A stretch of DNA of 58,820 bases from JAMIFN01 sp964544605 (GTDB lineage Bacteria; Pseudomonadota; Gammaproteobacteria; Burkholderiales; Burkholderiaceae_C): contig CAZJBX010000014.1 of the NCBI GenBank assembly GCA_964544605.1, positions 1 to 58,820 on the forward strand, given 5' to 3'. The position numbers and the translations under genes are program-made. Positions 42,668-52,167 of the stretch are shown here, in pieces (the first letter of the stretch is position 1; every line of letters begins with the position of its first letter). The notes beneath the pieces were generated by a model. The model was given only the letters and a program-made list of their open reading frames with translations, ran no database searches and was not told the DNA's origin.

Positions 42668-43570
42668 TTAGGCTTTTTTCAGCAAACCTTGCAGCAAGCG
42701 GCCCATTTCAGAGGGGTTGCGCGTCACGGTAAAGCCGCACTCTTCCATGATGGCGAGTTTGGCACCAGCCGTGTCTTCTGCGCCGCCAATCAAGGCACCG
42801 GCGTGGCCCATGCGCTTGCCAGCAGGCGCAGTCACGCCAGCGATAAAGCCCACCACAGGCTTTTTCATGTTGTCTTTGCACCAGCGGGCGGCTTCGGCCT
42901 CGTCGGGGCCACCGATTTCGCCGATCATGATCACGGCATCGGTATCAGGGTCGTCGTTGAAGGCGCGCATCACATCAATGTGCTTGAGGCCGTTGATGGG
43001 GTCGCCACCAATGCCCACAGCAGAAGACTGGCCAATGCCCAGCTCGGTCAATTGGGCCACGGCTTCGTAAGTGAGTGTGCCTGAGCGGCTCACCACGCCC
43101 ACGCGGCCTTTTTTGTGGATGTGGCCAGGCATGATGCCGATTTTGATTTCGTCAGGCGTAATCAAACCAGGGCAGTTGGGGCCGAGCAACAAAGTCTCTT
43201 TGCCGCCAGCGGCGACTTTGGCGCGCATTTTGTTGCGCACTTCCAGCATGTCGCGCACGGGAATGCCTTCGGTGATACAGATGGCCAAGTCCAAATCGGC
43301 TTCTACAGCTTCCCAAATGGCCGCTGCGGCACCTGCTGGGGGCACATAAATGACAGAAACAGTCGCGCCAGTTTCTTTGGCGGCGTCTTTCACCGTGCCG
43401 TAGATTGGGATGTCAAAAATGCTTTCGCCTGCTTTTTTGGGGTTCACACCCGCTACAAAGCAGTTTTTGCCGTTGGCGTATTCCTGGCATTTTTCGGTGT
43501 GGAACTGGCCTGTTTTGCCAGTGATACCTTGGGTGATGACTTTGGTGTCTTTATTGATAAAGATAGACAT
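42668..43570 (-). CDS. sucD: Succinyl-CoA synthetase alpha subunit
   Basis: SucD carries the CoA-binding site and the phospho-histidine of succinyl-CoA synthetase. The 300-residue protein starts MSIFINKDTKVITQGITGKTG. It contains FVAGVNPKKAG, AICITEGIPVRDM, GPNCPGLITPDE and the active-site loop GFIAGVTAPAGKRMGHAGALI, which includes the phosphorylated histidine. It follows sucC by 18 bp, and a terminator ends the operon. Confidence 0.97.
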   Translation of the reverse strand: MSIFINKDTKVITQGITGKTGQFHTEKCQEYANGKNCFVAGVNPKKAGESIFDIPIYGTVKDAAKETGATVSVIYVPPAGAAAAIWEAVEADLDLAICITEGIPVRDMLEVRNKMRAKVAAGGKETLLLGPNCPGLITPDEIKIGIMPGHIHKKGRVGVVSRSGTLTYEAVAQLTELGIGQSSAVGIGGDPINGLKHIDVMRAFNDDPDTDAVIMIGEIGGPDEAEAARWCKDNMKKPVVGFIAGVTAPAGKRMGHAGALIGGAEDTAGAKLAIMEECGFTVTRNPSEMGRLLQGLLKKA

Positions 43571-43588
43571 TTTTAATTCTCCGCAGGC

Positions 43589-44794
<1,206 letters not shown>

Positions 44795-44848
44795 AAGGTC
44801 TCATGGAAAGAGTGATGAACAAAAAAGCACTGGCCAGCGCCTTGCTTA

Positions 44849-44893
44849 CAATGCGTAAAAACAAAGCACCGATGGGCAAAACTTCACGCATTG
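44849..44893. promoter_or_regulatory. Spaced inverted repeat between sucC and argC
   Basis: CAATGCGT (44849-44856) and ACGCATTG (44886-44893) are perfect 8-bp inverted arms 29 bp apart in the divergent intergenic region. They could be operator half-sites. No -35/-10 pair for either gene is convincing here. Confidence 0.35.
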
Positions 44894-44976
44894 CACCCAG
44901 CAGCTAGCCCGTAAATGTAACATGCTGCGTTGCATCAAAACCCAAAACACCTCAATTGCCGTTTTAGGAATTCTTT

Positions 44977-45900
44977 ATGAACCCAGCCCCTTACAAGGTT
45001 TTCATCGATGGCGAGGCCGGCACCACCGGCCTGCAAATCCGCGATCGCCTGCTGCCCATGCCCGAGATTGAGCTGCTGCAAATCGCCCCAGAATTGCGCA
45101 AAGACCCTGCCGCCAAACAGGCCCTGATGGCGCAGGCCGATGTGGTGATTTTGTGCCTGCACGACGACCACGCCCGCGAATCTGTGGCCCTGATTGACGG
45201 CATCGCAGGCCGCAAGCCCCGCATCATCGATGCCTCAACCGCCCACCGCGTCAGCCCAGGCTGGGTGTATGGCTTCCCTGAATTGTGCGCAGGCCAAGCC
45301 GAGCGCGTGCGCCAAGCCGAGCGCGTGGCCAACCCTGGCTGCTACGCCACAGGCGCGATTGCTCTGCTGCGCCCCTTGATTGACGCGGGCATTTTGCCCG
45401 CCGATCACCCCGTTACTCTGCCCGCCGTCAGCGGCTATTCAGGCGGTGGCCGCCCCATGATGGAAGCCTATGAAAGCGGCCAAGCGCCTGCTTTTGAGCT
45501 TTACGCCTTGGGTTTGGCGCACAAACACATTGCCGAAATCATGGCCTATACGGGCCTCAAACGCCGCCCGATTTTTGTGCCCAGCGTGGGCAATTTTGAC
45601 CAAGGCATGATTGTGCAACTGCCCCTGCATTTGGACACCCTGCCCAGCCGCCCGCGCCTGTCTGACCTTAAAAACGCCTATATCGACCACTATGAGGGCA
45701 AGGGCTGGGTCAAGGTGGAAGACAGCCCTGAGAGCATGAAACTCGACGCCGTGGCGCTAAAAGACAGCAATTTGCTTGAAATTCGCGTATTTGGCAACGA
45801 CGAGATGTTCCACGCCCTCGTCACCGCCCGCCTCGACAACCTCGGCAAAGGCGCCAGCGGCGCCGCCGTGCAAAACCTGCAATTGATGCTGGGTCTTTAA
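44977..45900 (+). CDS. argC: N-acetyl-gamma-glutamyl-phosphate reductase, type 2
   Basis: ArgC reduces N-acetylglutamyl phosphate to the semialdehyde with NADPH in arginine synthesis. The 307-residue length and the start KVFIDGEAGTTGLQIRDRL mark the shorter type 2 enzyme. The catalytic cysteine is in NPGCYATGAI; GYSGGGRPMMEAYE and a histidine-rich LGLAHKHIAEIM follow. AGGA lies 7 nt before the ATG. It is first in a run with a small coiled-coil gene, zapA and a TPM gene. Confidence 0.95.
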   Translation: MNPAPYKVFIDGEAGTTGLQIRDRLLPMPEIELLQIAPELRKDPAAKQALMAQADVVILCLHDDHARESVALIDGIAGRKPRIIDASTAHRVSPGWVYGFPELCAGQAERVRQAERVANPGCYATGAIALLRPLIDAGILPADHPVTLPAVSGYSGGGRPMMEAYESGQAPAFELYALGLAHKHIAEIMAYTGLKRRPIFVPSVGNFDQGMIVQLPLHLDTLPSRPRLSDLKNAYIDHYEGKGWVKVEDSPESMKLDAVALKDSNLLEIRVFGNDEMFHALVTARLDNLGKGASGAAVQNLQLMLGL

Positions 45901-45911
45901 AGGAATGGCCC

Positions 45912-46148
45912 ATGAGCTTGAACCAGCAAGTTGATCAAATCGCCGAGCGCGTTGAGCGCCTGCTGCTGCGGCACGAGGAGTTGCAGCGCACCAACGCCCT
46001 GCTGGGCGTGCAAGTGCAGCAGCTCACGCAAGAGCGCGATTCGCTCCAATCCCGCTTGGCCGCCGCCCGCGCCCGTGTCGATGCCCTGCTCGACCGCCTG
46101 CCGCCCGCCGCTGCTGCCAGCCCCCACACCGAGGACGAGCCCGAATGA
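45912..46148 (+). CDS. Small coiled-coil protein upstream of zapA (TIGR02449/ZapB-like)
   Basis: The 78-residue protein MSLNQQVDQIAERVERLLLR... is an almost continuous heptad helix (LQRTNALLGVQVQQLTQERDSLQSRLAAARARVDALLDRL), with a Pro/Ala/acid tail. Such small coiled-coil proteins lie before zapA in many proteobacteria and are presumed to act in cell division. Its stop overlaps the zapA start as ATGA, which supports coupled expression and a shared pathway. A direct function is not established. Confidence 0.8.
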   Translation: MSLNQQVDQIAERVERLLLRHEELQRTNALLGVQVQQLTQERDSLQSRLAAARARVDALLDRLPPAAAASPHTEDEPE

Positions 46149-46492
46149 GCACCGAACGCGTTGAAACCGCCATCATGGGGCAAAGCTTTGCCCTGACCGT
46201 GCCCAGCCACGAACTAGAAGACCTGCACGCCGCCGTCGCCCGCGTGAATGCGGCCATGCTGAAAATCCACGACGCAGGCAAAATCAAAGCCCGTGACCGC
46301 ATTGCCGTTTTGGCCGCACTCAATATCGCTTTTGAAGCCCACCAAGCGCAGCAGCCAAGCGCCAGCCATGCCACGCCTGAGGCGGACCACAGCGAAGCCG
46401 CCGAATGCAGCGACGCAGGCTTGAATCAGCGCCTGCAAAACCTGATTGCGCAGCTCGACCAAGCCCTGAGCCAAGACGGGCAATTGCTTTAA
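46145..46492 (+). CDS. zapA: Cell division protein ZapA
   Basis: ZapA cross-links FtsZ protofilaments at the division ring. The 115-residue protein has the ZapA head (VETAIMGQSFALTVPSHELEDLHAAVARVNAAMLKI) and the helical DRIAVLAALNIAFE with a C-terminal coiled-coil. The start overlaps the preceding coiled-coil gene by four bases. The 6S RNA gene that follows zapA in many proteobacteria is not found here; the next gene begins 15 bp later. Confidence 0.93.
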   Translation: MSTERVETAIMGQSFALTVPSHELEDLHAAVARVNAAMLKIHDAGKIKARDRIAVLAALNIAFEAHQAQQPSASHATPEADHSEAAECSDAGLNQRLQNLIAQLDQALSQDGQLL

Positions 46493-46506
46493 GCCCTGCC
46501 ACAGCC

Positions 46507-47016
46507 ATGCTGCGTTTTCTCACTCGCCTTTTTCGCCACCGCTGGCTGGATGTGCGCCACGCCCGCCGCGCTTTGAATGCGCAAGAGTTGGCCGCCCTCA
46601 GCGCCCAAGTGCAAGCCAGCGAGGCCGCCCACACGGGCGAAATTTGCATCTGCCTGGAAGCGGGCCTGCCCCTGTCCTACCTCTGGCGCCGCGCCCCCGC
46701 GCGTGAGCGCGCCTTGGCCCTGTTTGGCAAGCTGCGCGTGTGGGACACCGCCGACAACAACGGCGTGCTCATTTACCTGCTCTTGGGCGATCACGCGGTG
46801 GAAATCATCGCCGATCGCGGCCTCAGCGCCCACTTGGGCGACGAAGCTTGGCTGGCCCTGCTGCACGCCATGCAGCCCCTGCTGGCCCAAGGCCAATACG
46901 CCGCCGCCCTGAGCCAAGCGTGCAGCGCCGTGGATGCCGCCTTGCGCCAACACCACCCCCTGCCCGCTGAGCAAAGCCGAGGCAACACCCTGCCCAATCG
47001 CCCCGTGCTGCTTTAA
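46507..47016 (+). CDS. TPM domain protein
   Basis: The 169-residue protein MLRFLTRLFRHRWLDVRHAR... has the TPM (TLP18.3/Psb32/MOLO-1) fold, with EAAHTGEICICLEAGLP, ALFGKLRVWDTADNNGVLIYLLLGDHAVEIIADRGLS and LGDEAWLALLHAM. No signal peptide or membrane helix is seen, so this is the cytoplasmic-looking form. The biochemical role is unsettled; some relatives have phosphatase activity. It follows zapA by 15 bp. No Shine-Dalgarno is clear before the ATG, so coupling to zapA is likely. Confidence 0.82.
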   Translation: MLRFLTRLFRHRWLDVRHARRALNAQELAALSAQVQASEAAHTGEICICLEAGLPLSYLWRRAPARERALALFGKLRVWDTADNNGVLIYLLLGDHAVEIIADRGLSAHLGDEAWLALLHAMQPLLAQGQYAAALSQACSAVDAALRQHHPLPAEQSRGNTLPNRPVLL

Positions 47017-47035
47017 ACCCACCCACCGCACAGGC

Positions 47036-47065
47036 ATAAAAAACGGCCCTCACAAGAGGGCCGTT
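47036..47065 (-). terminator. Intrinsic terminator between dnaK and the TPM gene
   Basis: A perfect 10-bp stem AACGGCCCTC-(4 nt)-GAGGGCCGTT (47042-47065) ends in a T-run on the minus strand, so it mainly serves dnaK. It may also stop transcription arriving from the TPM gene. Confidence 0.88.
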
Positions 47066-47110
47066 GTGCTGTGGGGCTATGGGCGAAAAACCCAAGCCAA
47101 GCCGCAGGGC

Positions 47111-49030
47111 TTACTTCTCTTTCACCTCAGCGTCGATGATGTCGTCATCATCATTGGCACTGCCGCCAGCATCTGCGCCTGCTGCGCCCTCTTGGGCCTG
47201 CTGCGCCTGCATATCGGCATACATCTTCTCGCCCAGCTTCTGGCTGGCCGTCATCAGGGCTTCGGTCTTGGCCTCCATATCGGCCTTGTCCTCGCCTTTC
47301 AGGGCTTCTTCAAGGGCGGTGATGGCCGCCTCAATCGGCTCTTTCTCGCCAGCGTCCAGCTTGTCGCCGTAGTCGGCCAAAGACTTGCGCACTTGGTGCA
47401 CGGCGGCATCGCCTTGGTTGCGGGCCGTCACCAACTCCAGCTTTTTCTTGTCTTCTTCGGCATTCAGCTCGGCGTCTTTCACCATTTGCTGGATTTCCTC
47501 CTCGCTCAAACCAGAACCTGCCTTGATGGTGATTTTGTTCTCTTTGCCTGTGGCCTTGTCTTTGGCGCTCACATTCAAAATGCCGTTGGCGTCGATGTCA
47601 AAAGCCACTTCAATTTGTGGCGTGCCACGGGGCGCGGGGGCAATGCCTTCCAGATTGAATTCGCCCAGCAGCTTGTTGCCTGCGGCCATCTCGCGCTCGC
47701 CTTGATAGACCTTGATGGTCACCGCAGGCTGGTTGTCGTCGGCGGTTGAGAAAGTTTGCGCAAAGTTGGTGGGGATGGTGGTGTTTTTGTGCACCATTTT
47801 GGTCATCACGCCGCCCAGGGTTTCAATGCCCAAAGACAGGGGCGTCACATCCAGCAGCAGCACATCGGTGCGGTCGCCAGACAGCACTTGGCCTTGCACC
47901 GCCGCGCCCACGGCCACGGCCTCATCAGGGTTCACATCTTTGCGCGGCTCTTTGCCGAAAAAGTCTTTCACAGCATCTTGCACTTTGGGCATACGGGTCA
48001 TACCGCCGACCAAAATCACATCAGAAATCTCGCCCGCCGACAGGCCCGCATCTTTCAGCGCCACTTTACAAGGCTCAATCGAGCGCGCAATCAAATCTTC
48101 CACCAAGCTCTCCAGCTTGGCACGGGTCAGCTTCACATTCAAATGCTTGGGGCCAGAGGCATCGGCCGTGATGTAGGGCAGGTTGATGTCGGTGGCGGCG
48201 CTGGATGACAGCTCAATCTTGGCCTTTTCTGCCGCTTCTTTCAGGCGTTGCAGGGCCAGCACATCTTTGCTCAAGTCCACGCCTTGTTCTTTTTTGAACT
48301 CGTCGATGATGAAGTTGATGATGCGTTGGTCAAAGTCCTCACCGCCCAAAAAGGTGTCGCCGTTGGTGGCCAGCACCTCAAACTGCTTTTCGCCATCCAC
48401 ATCGGCAATCTCGATGATGGAGACATCGAAAGTGCCGCCGCCCAAGTCATACACGGCGATTTTGCTATCGCCCTTGGCGGCTTTATCTAGGCCAAAAGCC
48501 AGCGCCGCAGCGGTCGGCTCGTTGATGATGCGCTTGACTTCAAGACCCGCAATGCGGCCCGCATCTTTGGTGGCTTGGCGCTGGGCATCGTTAAAGTAAG
48601 CGGGCACGGTAATCACGGCCTCGGTCACAGTCTCACCCAAATAGTCTTCCGCCGTTTTTTTCATCTTGCGCAGCACTTCGGCGCTGATTTGTGGGGGCGC
48701 CATTTTCTTATCGCGCACTTCCACCCAAGCATCGCCGTTATCGGCCGCCACAATGCTAAAGGGCATGATGTCGATGTCTTTTTGCACCTCTTTGTCGCTG
48801 AATTTGCGACCAATCAGGCGCTTGGATGCAAACACCGTATTTTTGGGGTTGGTCACCGCTTGGCGTTTGGCTGAAGCGCCCACCAAAATCTCGCCATCCT
48901 CTTGGTAAGCCACGATAGAAGGCGTGGTGCGCGCGCCCTCGGCGTTCTCAATCACTTTGGCGCTCTCGCCCTCCATCACGGACACGCAAGAGTTGGTTGT
49001 ACCCAAGTCAATACCAATGATTTTTGCCAT
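47111..49030 (-). CDS. dnaK: Chaperone protein DnaK (Hsp70)
   Basis: DnaK is the ATP-dependent Hsp70 chaperone working with DnaJ and GrpE. The 639 residues start MAKIIGIDLGTTNSCVSVM after a strong GGAG, with ATPase motifs VPAYFNDAQRQATKDAG, INEPTAAALAFGLD and YDLGGGTFDVSII, and the substrate-binding domain VLLLDVTPLSLGIETLGGVM. A Gly/Ala/acidic tail ends the protein. grpE lies upstream, separated by a candidate second heat-shock promoter; dnaJ is missing from its usual place downstream. Confidence 0.99.
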   Translation of the reverse strand: MAKIIGIDLGTTNSCVSVMEGESAKVIENAEGARTTPSIVAYQEDGEILVGASAKRQAVTNPKNTVFASKRLIGRKFSDKEVQKDIDIMPFSIVAADNGDAWVEVRDKKMAPPQISAEVLRKMKKTAEDYLGETVTEAVITVPAYFNDAQRQATKDAGRIAGLEVKRIINEPTAAALAFGLDKAAKGDSKIAVYDLGGGTFDVSIIEIADVDGEKQFEVLATNGDTFLGGEDFDQRIINFIIDEFKKEQGVDLSKDVLALQRLKEAAEKAKIELSSSAATDINLPYITADASGPKHLNVKLTRAKLESLVEDLIARSIEPCKVALKDAGLSAGEISDVILVGGMTRMPKVQDAVKDFFGKEPRKDVNPDEAVAVGAAVQGQVLSGDRTDVLLLDVTPLSLGIETLGGVMTKMVHKNTTIPTNFAQTFSTADDNQPAVTIKVYQGEREMAAGNKLLGEFNLEGIAPAPRGTPQIEVAFDIDANGILNVSAKDKATGKENKITIKAGSGLSEEEIQQMVKDAELNAEEDKKKLELVTARNQGDAAVHQVRKSLADYGDKLDAGEKEPIEAAITALEEALKGEDKADMEAKTEALMTASQKLGEKMYADMQAQQAQEGAAGADAGGSANDDDDIIDAEVKEK

Positions 49031-49064
49031 TTTGTTTTCTCCGAAAAAAGAATTGAATTGCTGT

Positions 49065-49094
49065 GAATGTGGTGGCCTCGACCTGCTTTTCAAG
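49065..49094 (-). promoter_or_regulatory. Candidate sigma-32 promoter for dnaK
   Basis: On the minus strand CTTGAAA (49094-49088) and CCACATTC (49072-49065) are separated by 15 bp. The -35 is perfect and the -10 has two mismatches to CCCCATNT. It would allow dnaK to be expressed apart from grpE. Confidence 0.5.
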
Positions 49095-49135
49095 CCCGTG
49101 GCGGCACATTTGCTTTGTTTTGCTTTGTTTTTTGC

Positions 49136-49702
49136 TTACTTCTCTGCCGCCACCATCACCAAAGCCGGGCGAATCACCCGCTCGGCAATGCTGTAACCCT
49201 TTTGCAGCAAAGTCACCACCGTATTGGCGGGCAGCTCTGAGGGCACGGCGCTGATGGCCTGATGCACATGCGGATCGAACTTATCGCCCGCCGCTGGCGC
49301 AATCGCCTGCACTTTATTGCGCTCCAGCGCCTGCAAAAGCTGGCGCAAAGTGGCATCCGTGCCCTCGCGCAATTGCTCGGCGCTGGCCGCCTCCACCGCC
49401 AAACCCGCTTCCAGCGAATCAATCACCGGCAGCAGGCTCTCGGCAAAGCCTTCCAGCGCAAACTTGCGTGCCTTGCTCACTTCCTCATCGGCGCGGCGGC
49501 GGGCATTTTGCACCTCAGCGGCGGCACGCAGCTCACGGTCTTTGATTTGCTCTTGCAGCTCAGCCAACTGCACATGCAGGCTGGCAATCTCTTCTTCGGG
49601 GCTCAAATCCAGCGCAGGCTGGCTCGGCTCGGCCGCAGGGGCTGGCTCGGCTTGGGGCTCTTGGGCGGCTTGCTCGGCCACATGCTTGTCTTGCTCTGTC
49701 AT
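49136..49702 (-). CDS. grpE: Nucleotide exchange factor GrpE
   Basis: GrpE drives ADP release from DnaK. The 188-residue protein starts MTEQDKHVAEQAAQEPQAEP with an acidic, Pro/Ala-rich N-terminus, then the long helix (LAELQEQIKDRELRAAAEVQNARRRADEEVSKARKFALEGFAESLLPVIDSLEAGL) and the beta domain ending GDKFDPHVHQAISAVPSELPANTVVTLLQKGYSIAERVIRPALV. An earlier in-frame start is unlikely because it overlaps the heat-shock promoter. dnaK follows about 105 bp downstream. Confidence 0.97.
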   Translation of the reverse strand: MTEQDKHVAEQAAQEPQAEPAPAAEPSQPALDLSPEEEIASLHVQLAELQEQIKDRELRAAAEVQNARRRADEEVSKARKFALEGFAESLLPVIDSLEAGLAVEAASAEQLREGTDATLRQLLQALERNKVQAIAPAAGDKFDPHVHQAISAVPSELPANTVVTLLQKGYSIAERVIRPALVMVAAEK

Positions 49703-49757
49703 AAGGGGCTCGCTCTCAGCGTAGAAAGAATAAAAGTGAAACAATGAATCGCAGCCC

Positions 49758-49785
49758 ATATGCGGCTGTTTGGCGCTGTTTCAAG
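49758..49785 (-). promoter_or_regulatory. Sigma-32 (heat shock) promoter for grpE-dnaK
   Basis: On the minus strand CTTGAAA (49785-49779) and CCGCATAT (49765-49758) are separated by 13 bp, one mismatch from the RpoH consensus CTTGAAA-N13-CCCCATNT. Transcription should begin near 49750. I find no CIRCE element, so HrcA control is not indicated. Confidence 0.8.
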
Positions 49786-49865
49786 AGTGCCGCTCAGAAA
49801 ATTTCTGCCCAGCAGTGGTGCTACAGTTGCAGGCTGGCATTCAAAGCAAGAAAGGAAGCGAGACA

Positions 49866-50699
49866 ATGAGCCAAACCACCCCCATCCCCGAGGGCAAATA
49901 CCTCGACATCCACAACGGCTGGCGCGTGCATTACCACGAAGCTGGCCCCGCCGACGGCCAGCCCGTCATCTTTCTGCACGGCTCAGGCTCAGGCGCCAGC
50001 GGCTACAGCAACTTCAAAGGCAACTACCCCGTTTTTGCCGAAGCAGGCTACCGCACCATCGTGCTTGACATCCTCGGCTACGGCCTCTCCAGCATGCCTG
50101 ATTTGGAGCAATACGACACCGATTTCTTCACCGGCGGCATCAAGGCCTTGGTGGATGCCCTCGGCCTGAAAAACATCGTGCTGCTGGGCAACTCGCTGGG
50201 CGGCGCTTTGTGCCTGGACTACGCCCTGAAGCACCCCGCCGATGTGGACAAACTGATTTTGATGGCCCCTGGCGGCCTCGCCACGCTAGACGAATACAAG
50301 CAAATGCCTGGCATCCAAGCCCTGTTTGGCGCACACCAGCAATACAGCGACCCACGCGAAGCCCTGCGCGCCGTAATGAACCTGCAAGTGGTGGACAAAT
50401 CTTTGGTGACAGACGACATCATCAACGAACGCGCCCCCATTGCTGCCATGCAAGCACCCGCCTCGCGCACCGCCTTGAAAGTGCCCAACTACACCGAACG
50501 CTTGGGTGAAATCAAACAGCCCATCCTCGGCTTCTGGGGCATGCAAGATGTATTCACACCCTCATCTGGCGCGCAAAAAGTGCTGGAAGGCTGCCCCAAG
50601 GCCCGCTTCATCATGCTCAACCAATGCGGCCACTGGGTACAAGTCGAACACCGCGACTTGTTCAACCGCTCGTGCATCGACTTCTTGCAAAACGGCTGA
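49866..50699 (+). CDS. Alpha/beta hydrolase (meta-cleavage product hydrolase-like)
   Basis: The 277-residue enzyme has the alpha/beta hydrolase fold with the oxyanion segment LHGSGSGASGYSNF, the nucleophile elbow GNSLGG and the catalytic-histidine region MLNQCGHWVQVEHRDLFNRSC. The overall pattern (VIFLHGSGSGASG, DKLILMAPGG, GFWGMQDVFTP) resembles 2-hydroxymuconate/MhpC-type C-C hydrolases. The substrate cannot be told from sequence alone. The ATG at 49866 follows AGGAAG 7 nt earlier; a longer frame lacks this. It is divergent from grpE and ends in a terminator. Confidence 0.88.
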   Translation: MSQTTPIPEGKYLDIHNGWRVHYHEAGPADGQPVIFLHGSGSGASGYSNFKGNYPVFAEAGYRTIVLDILGYGLSSMPDLEQYDTDFFTGGIKALVDALGLKNIVLLGNSLGGALCLDYALKHPADVDKLILMAPGGLATLDEYKQMPGIQALFGAHQQYSDPREALRAVMNLQVVDKSLVTDDIINERAPIAAMQAPASRTALKVPNYTERLGEIKQPILGFWGMQDVFTPSSGAQKVLEGCPKARFIMLNQCGHWVQVEHRDLFNRSCIDFLQNG

Positions 50700-50726
50700 T
50701 ACCGCCGCCAGGCATTAAAAACCCAC

Positions 50727-50756
50727 AAGCCCGCCACTGTGCGGGCTTTTTCTTTG
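50727..50756 (+). terminator. Intrinsic terminator after the alpha/beta hydrolase gene
   Basis: AAGCCCGC-(6 nt)-GCGGGCTT (50727-50748) followed by TTTTTCTTT. The convergent methyltransferase gene ends nearby and may also use the hairpin. Confidence 0.85.
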
Positions 50757-50770
50757 GTCTTATCTTTGTT

Positions 50771-51637
50771 TTATTGGGCCGCAGATTCAGGCGCAGGCAA
50801 GCCAAAACGCCGCTGCAACTCAGGCAGGCCCAAGCTCTGCAACAGCGCTTCTAGGCGCTCTTGGGCCTCACGCATCTGGCCCCGATGCGGCTGCGCCGCC
50901 TTGCTGGCAATCATCAGCTCATTCTTCATCGAATGCTCCCAGCCCACCAGCTCCGTTACCGTCAGTTGATAACCCAGCGCCTGCAAGCGCAAGCTGCGCA
51001 GCACATTCGTCATATGGCTGCCGAACTCACGGCTGTGGATGGGGTGCTGCCCAAAGCTGGACAAAGCATGGCCCTTGAGCCGTGCCTTATCGCGCCGCAG
51101 GGCCGCCGCCACCTCAGCCTGACAGCAGGGCACCAGCACCATATGCTGCGCCCCATGCTTGAGGGCAAAATCAATCGCATCATCGGTCGCCGTATCGCAG
51201 GCGTGCAGGGCCGTCACCACATCCACGCGCTGCGGCAGGGCGCTGTGGCCCTCGGCATCGGCCACCTCAGCGGCGACAAAGGCCATGCCCGTAAAACCAA
51301 ATTGCGCCGCCAAAGCTTGGCTGCGCTGCACCAAATCGGCGCGGCGCTCAATGCCCACCACTTTGCCCTGCGGCGCATGGTGACGGAAGAAATGGTCGTA
51401 GAGCAAAAAGCCCAAATACGACTTGCCCGCGCCGTGATCCACCACACTCACATCCGCATACTGCGGCAACAGCTCTTGCAGCAGCGGCTCAATAAACTGC
51501 AACAAATGCTTGATCTGCTTGAGCTTGCGGCGCGAATCTTGGTTCAAGCCCCCCTCGCGGGTCAAAATATGCAGGGCCTTGAGCAACTCAGGCTCAAAGG
51601 CCAAAAACTCAGCGTCTAGGGGCTTCACTTTTTTCAT
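50771..51637 (-). CDS. SAM-dependent methyltransferase (methyltransferase_32/METTL25-like)
   Basis: The 288-residue protein starts MKKVKPLDAEFLAFEPELLK and has a class I SAM-binding motif VVDHGAGKSYLGFLLYDHFF, then VVGIERRADLV, VTALHACDTATDDAIDFAL and HMVLVPCCQAE. These are the signatures of the methyltransferase_32 group (RRNAD1/METTL25 relatives). The DxGAGK and the CC pair are typical. The target, RNA or protein, is unknown. The frame is open for 42 codons upstream, but family similarity begins near MKKVKP; an ATG three codons earlier is an alternative. Confidence 0.85.
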   Translation of the reverse strand: MKKVKPLDAEFLAFEPELLKALHILTREGGLNQDSRRKLKQIKHLLQFIEPLLQELLPQYADVSVVDHGAGKSYLGFLLYDHFFRHHAPQGKVVGIERRADLVQRSQALAAQFGFTGMAFVAAEVADAEGHSALPQRVDVVTALHACDTATDDAIDFALKHGAQHMVLVPCCQAEVAAALRRDKARLKGHALSSFGQHPIHSREFGSHMTNVLRSLRLQALGYQLTVTELVGWEHSMKNELMIASKAAQPHRGQMREAQERLEALLQSLGLPELQRRFGLPAPESAAQ

Positions 51638-51738
51638 GGCCTGCATTCTCGCATGGGGCAAGCCGCCAGCCCACCGCCCCAGCCCACGCCACCCAATTTG
51701 CGCTAGCATGGCAGGCCAACCCGTTCCCTTCCTCTGCA

Positions 51739-52167
51739 ATGCCCACGCCCTTGACCCAGCCACAGCTTCTGCCCCTCGCCAACATCATGGATGCGCGGGG
51801 GCATTTGGGCGTGCTTGAAGCCAGCAGCCAACTGCCCTTTGCGGTGCAGCGCCTGTTCTTCATCTACAACACGCCAGCGCACAGCCACCGTGGCGGCCAT
51901 GCGCACAAAGCCCTGCACCAATTCCTTGTTTTCTTTGGCCCCAACGCCCTCAGCGTCAGCGTGCACAACGGCAAGCAGGCGCAGCACTTTGCCGTGCCGC
52001 CCTATAGCGAGGGCTTGTATTTACCGCCAGGGCATTGGGTTGATATTGAGGAAATCCCGCTGGGCAGCCATATTTTGGTGCTCTGCTCCGCGCCCTATGA
52101 AGAAGCCGACTACATCCGCGACTTCGCCGCCTTCCTCAGCTACCACCAAGCACAGGCCAGCGCATGA
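51739..52167 (+). CDS. FdtA/QdtA-type dTDP-4-oxo-6-deoxyglucose 3,4-oxoisomerase (WxcM-like cupin)
   Basis: The 142-residue cupin has LPFAVQRLFFIYNTPAHSHRGGHAHKALHQFLVFF, where the conserved histidines sit in RGGHAHKALHQ, and LPPGHWVDIEEIPLGSHILVLCSAPYEEADYIRDF. This fold isomerises dTDP-4-keto-6-deoxyglucose to the 3-keto sugar on the way to dTDP-Fuc3NAc or Qui3NAc. FdtA and QdtA differ in product stereochemistry and cannot be separated here by eye. Its stop overlaps the start of the aminotransferase gene as ATGA, which supports one pathway. RmlA and RmlB, needed to supply the substrate, are not in the window. Confidence 0.85.
   Translation: MPTPLTQPQLLPLANIMDARGHLGVLEASSQLPFAVQRLFFIYNTPAHSHRGGHAHKALHQFLVFFGPNALSVSVHNGKQAQHFAVPPYSEGLYLPPGHWVDIEEIPLGSHILVLCSAPYEEADYIRDFAAFLSYHQAQASA

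Noticed and set aside
46493..46506. Expected 6S RNA gene after zapA
   Set aside because: The next coding region starts 15 bp after the zapA stop, which leaves no room, and no 6S-like structure is visible.
49703..49865. CIRCE element for HrcA control of grpE-dnaK
   Set aside because: No TTAGCACTC-N9-GAGTGCTAA-like repeat is present; only RpoH-like promoters are seen.
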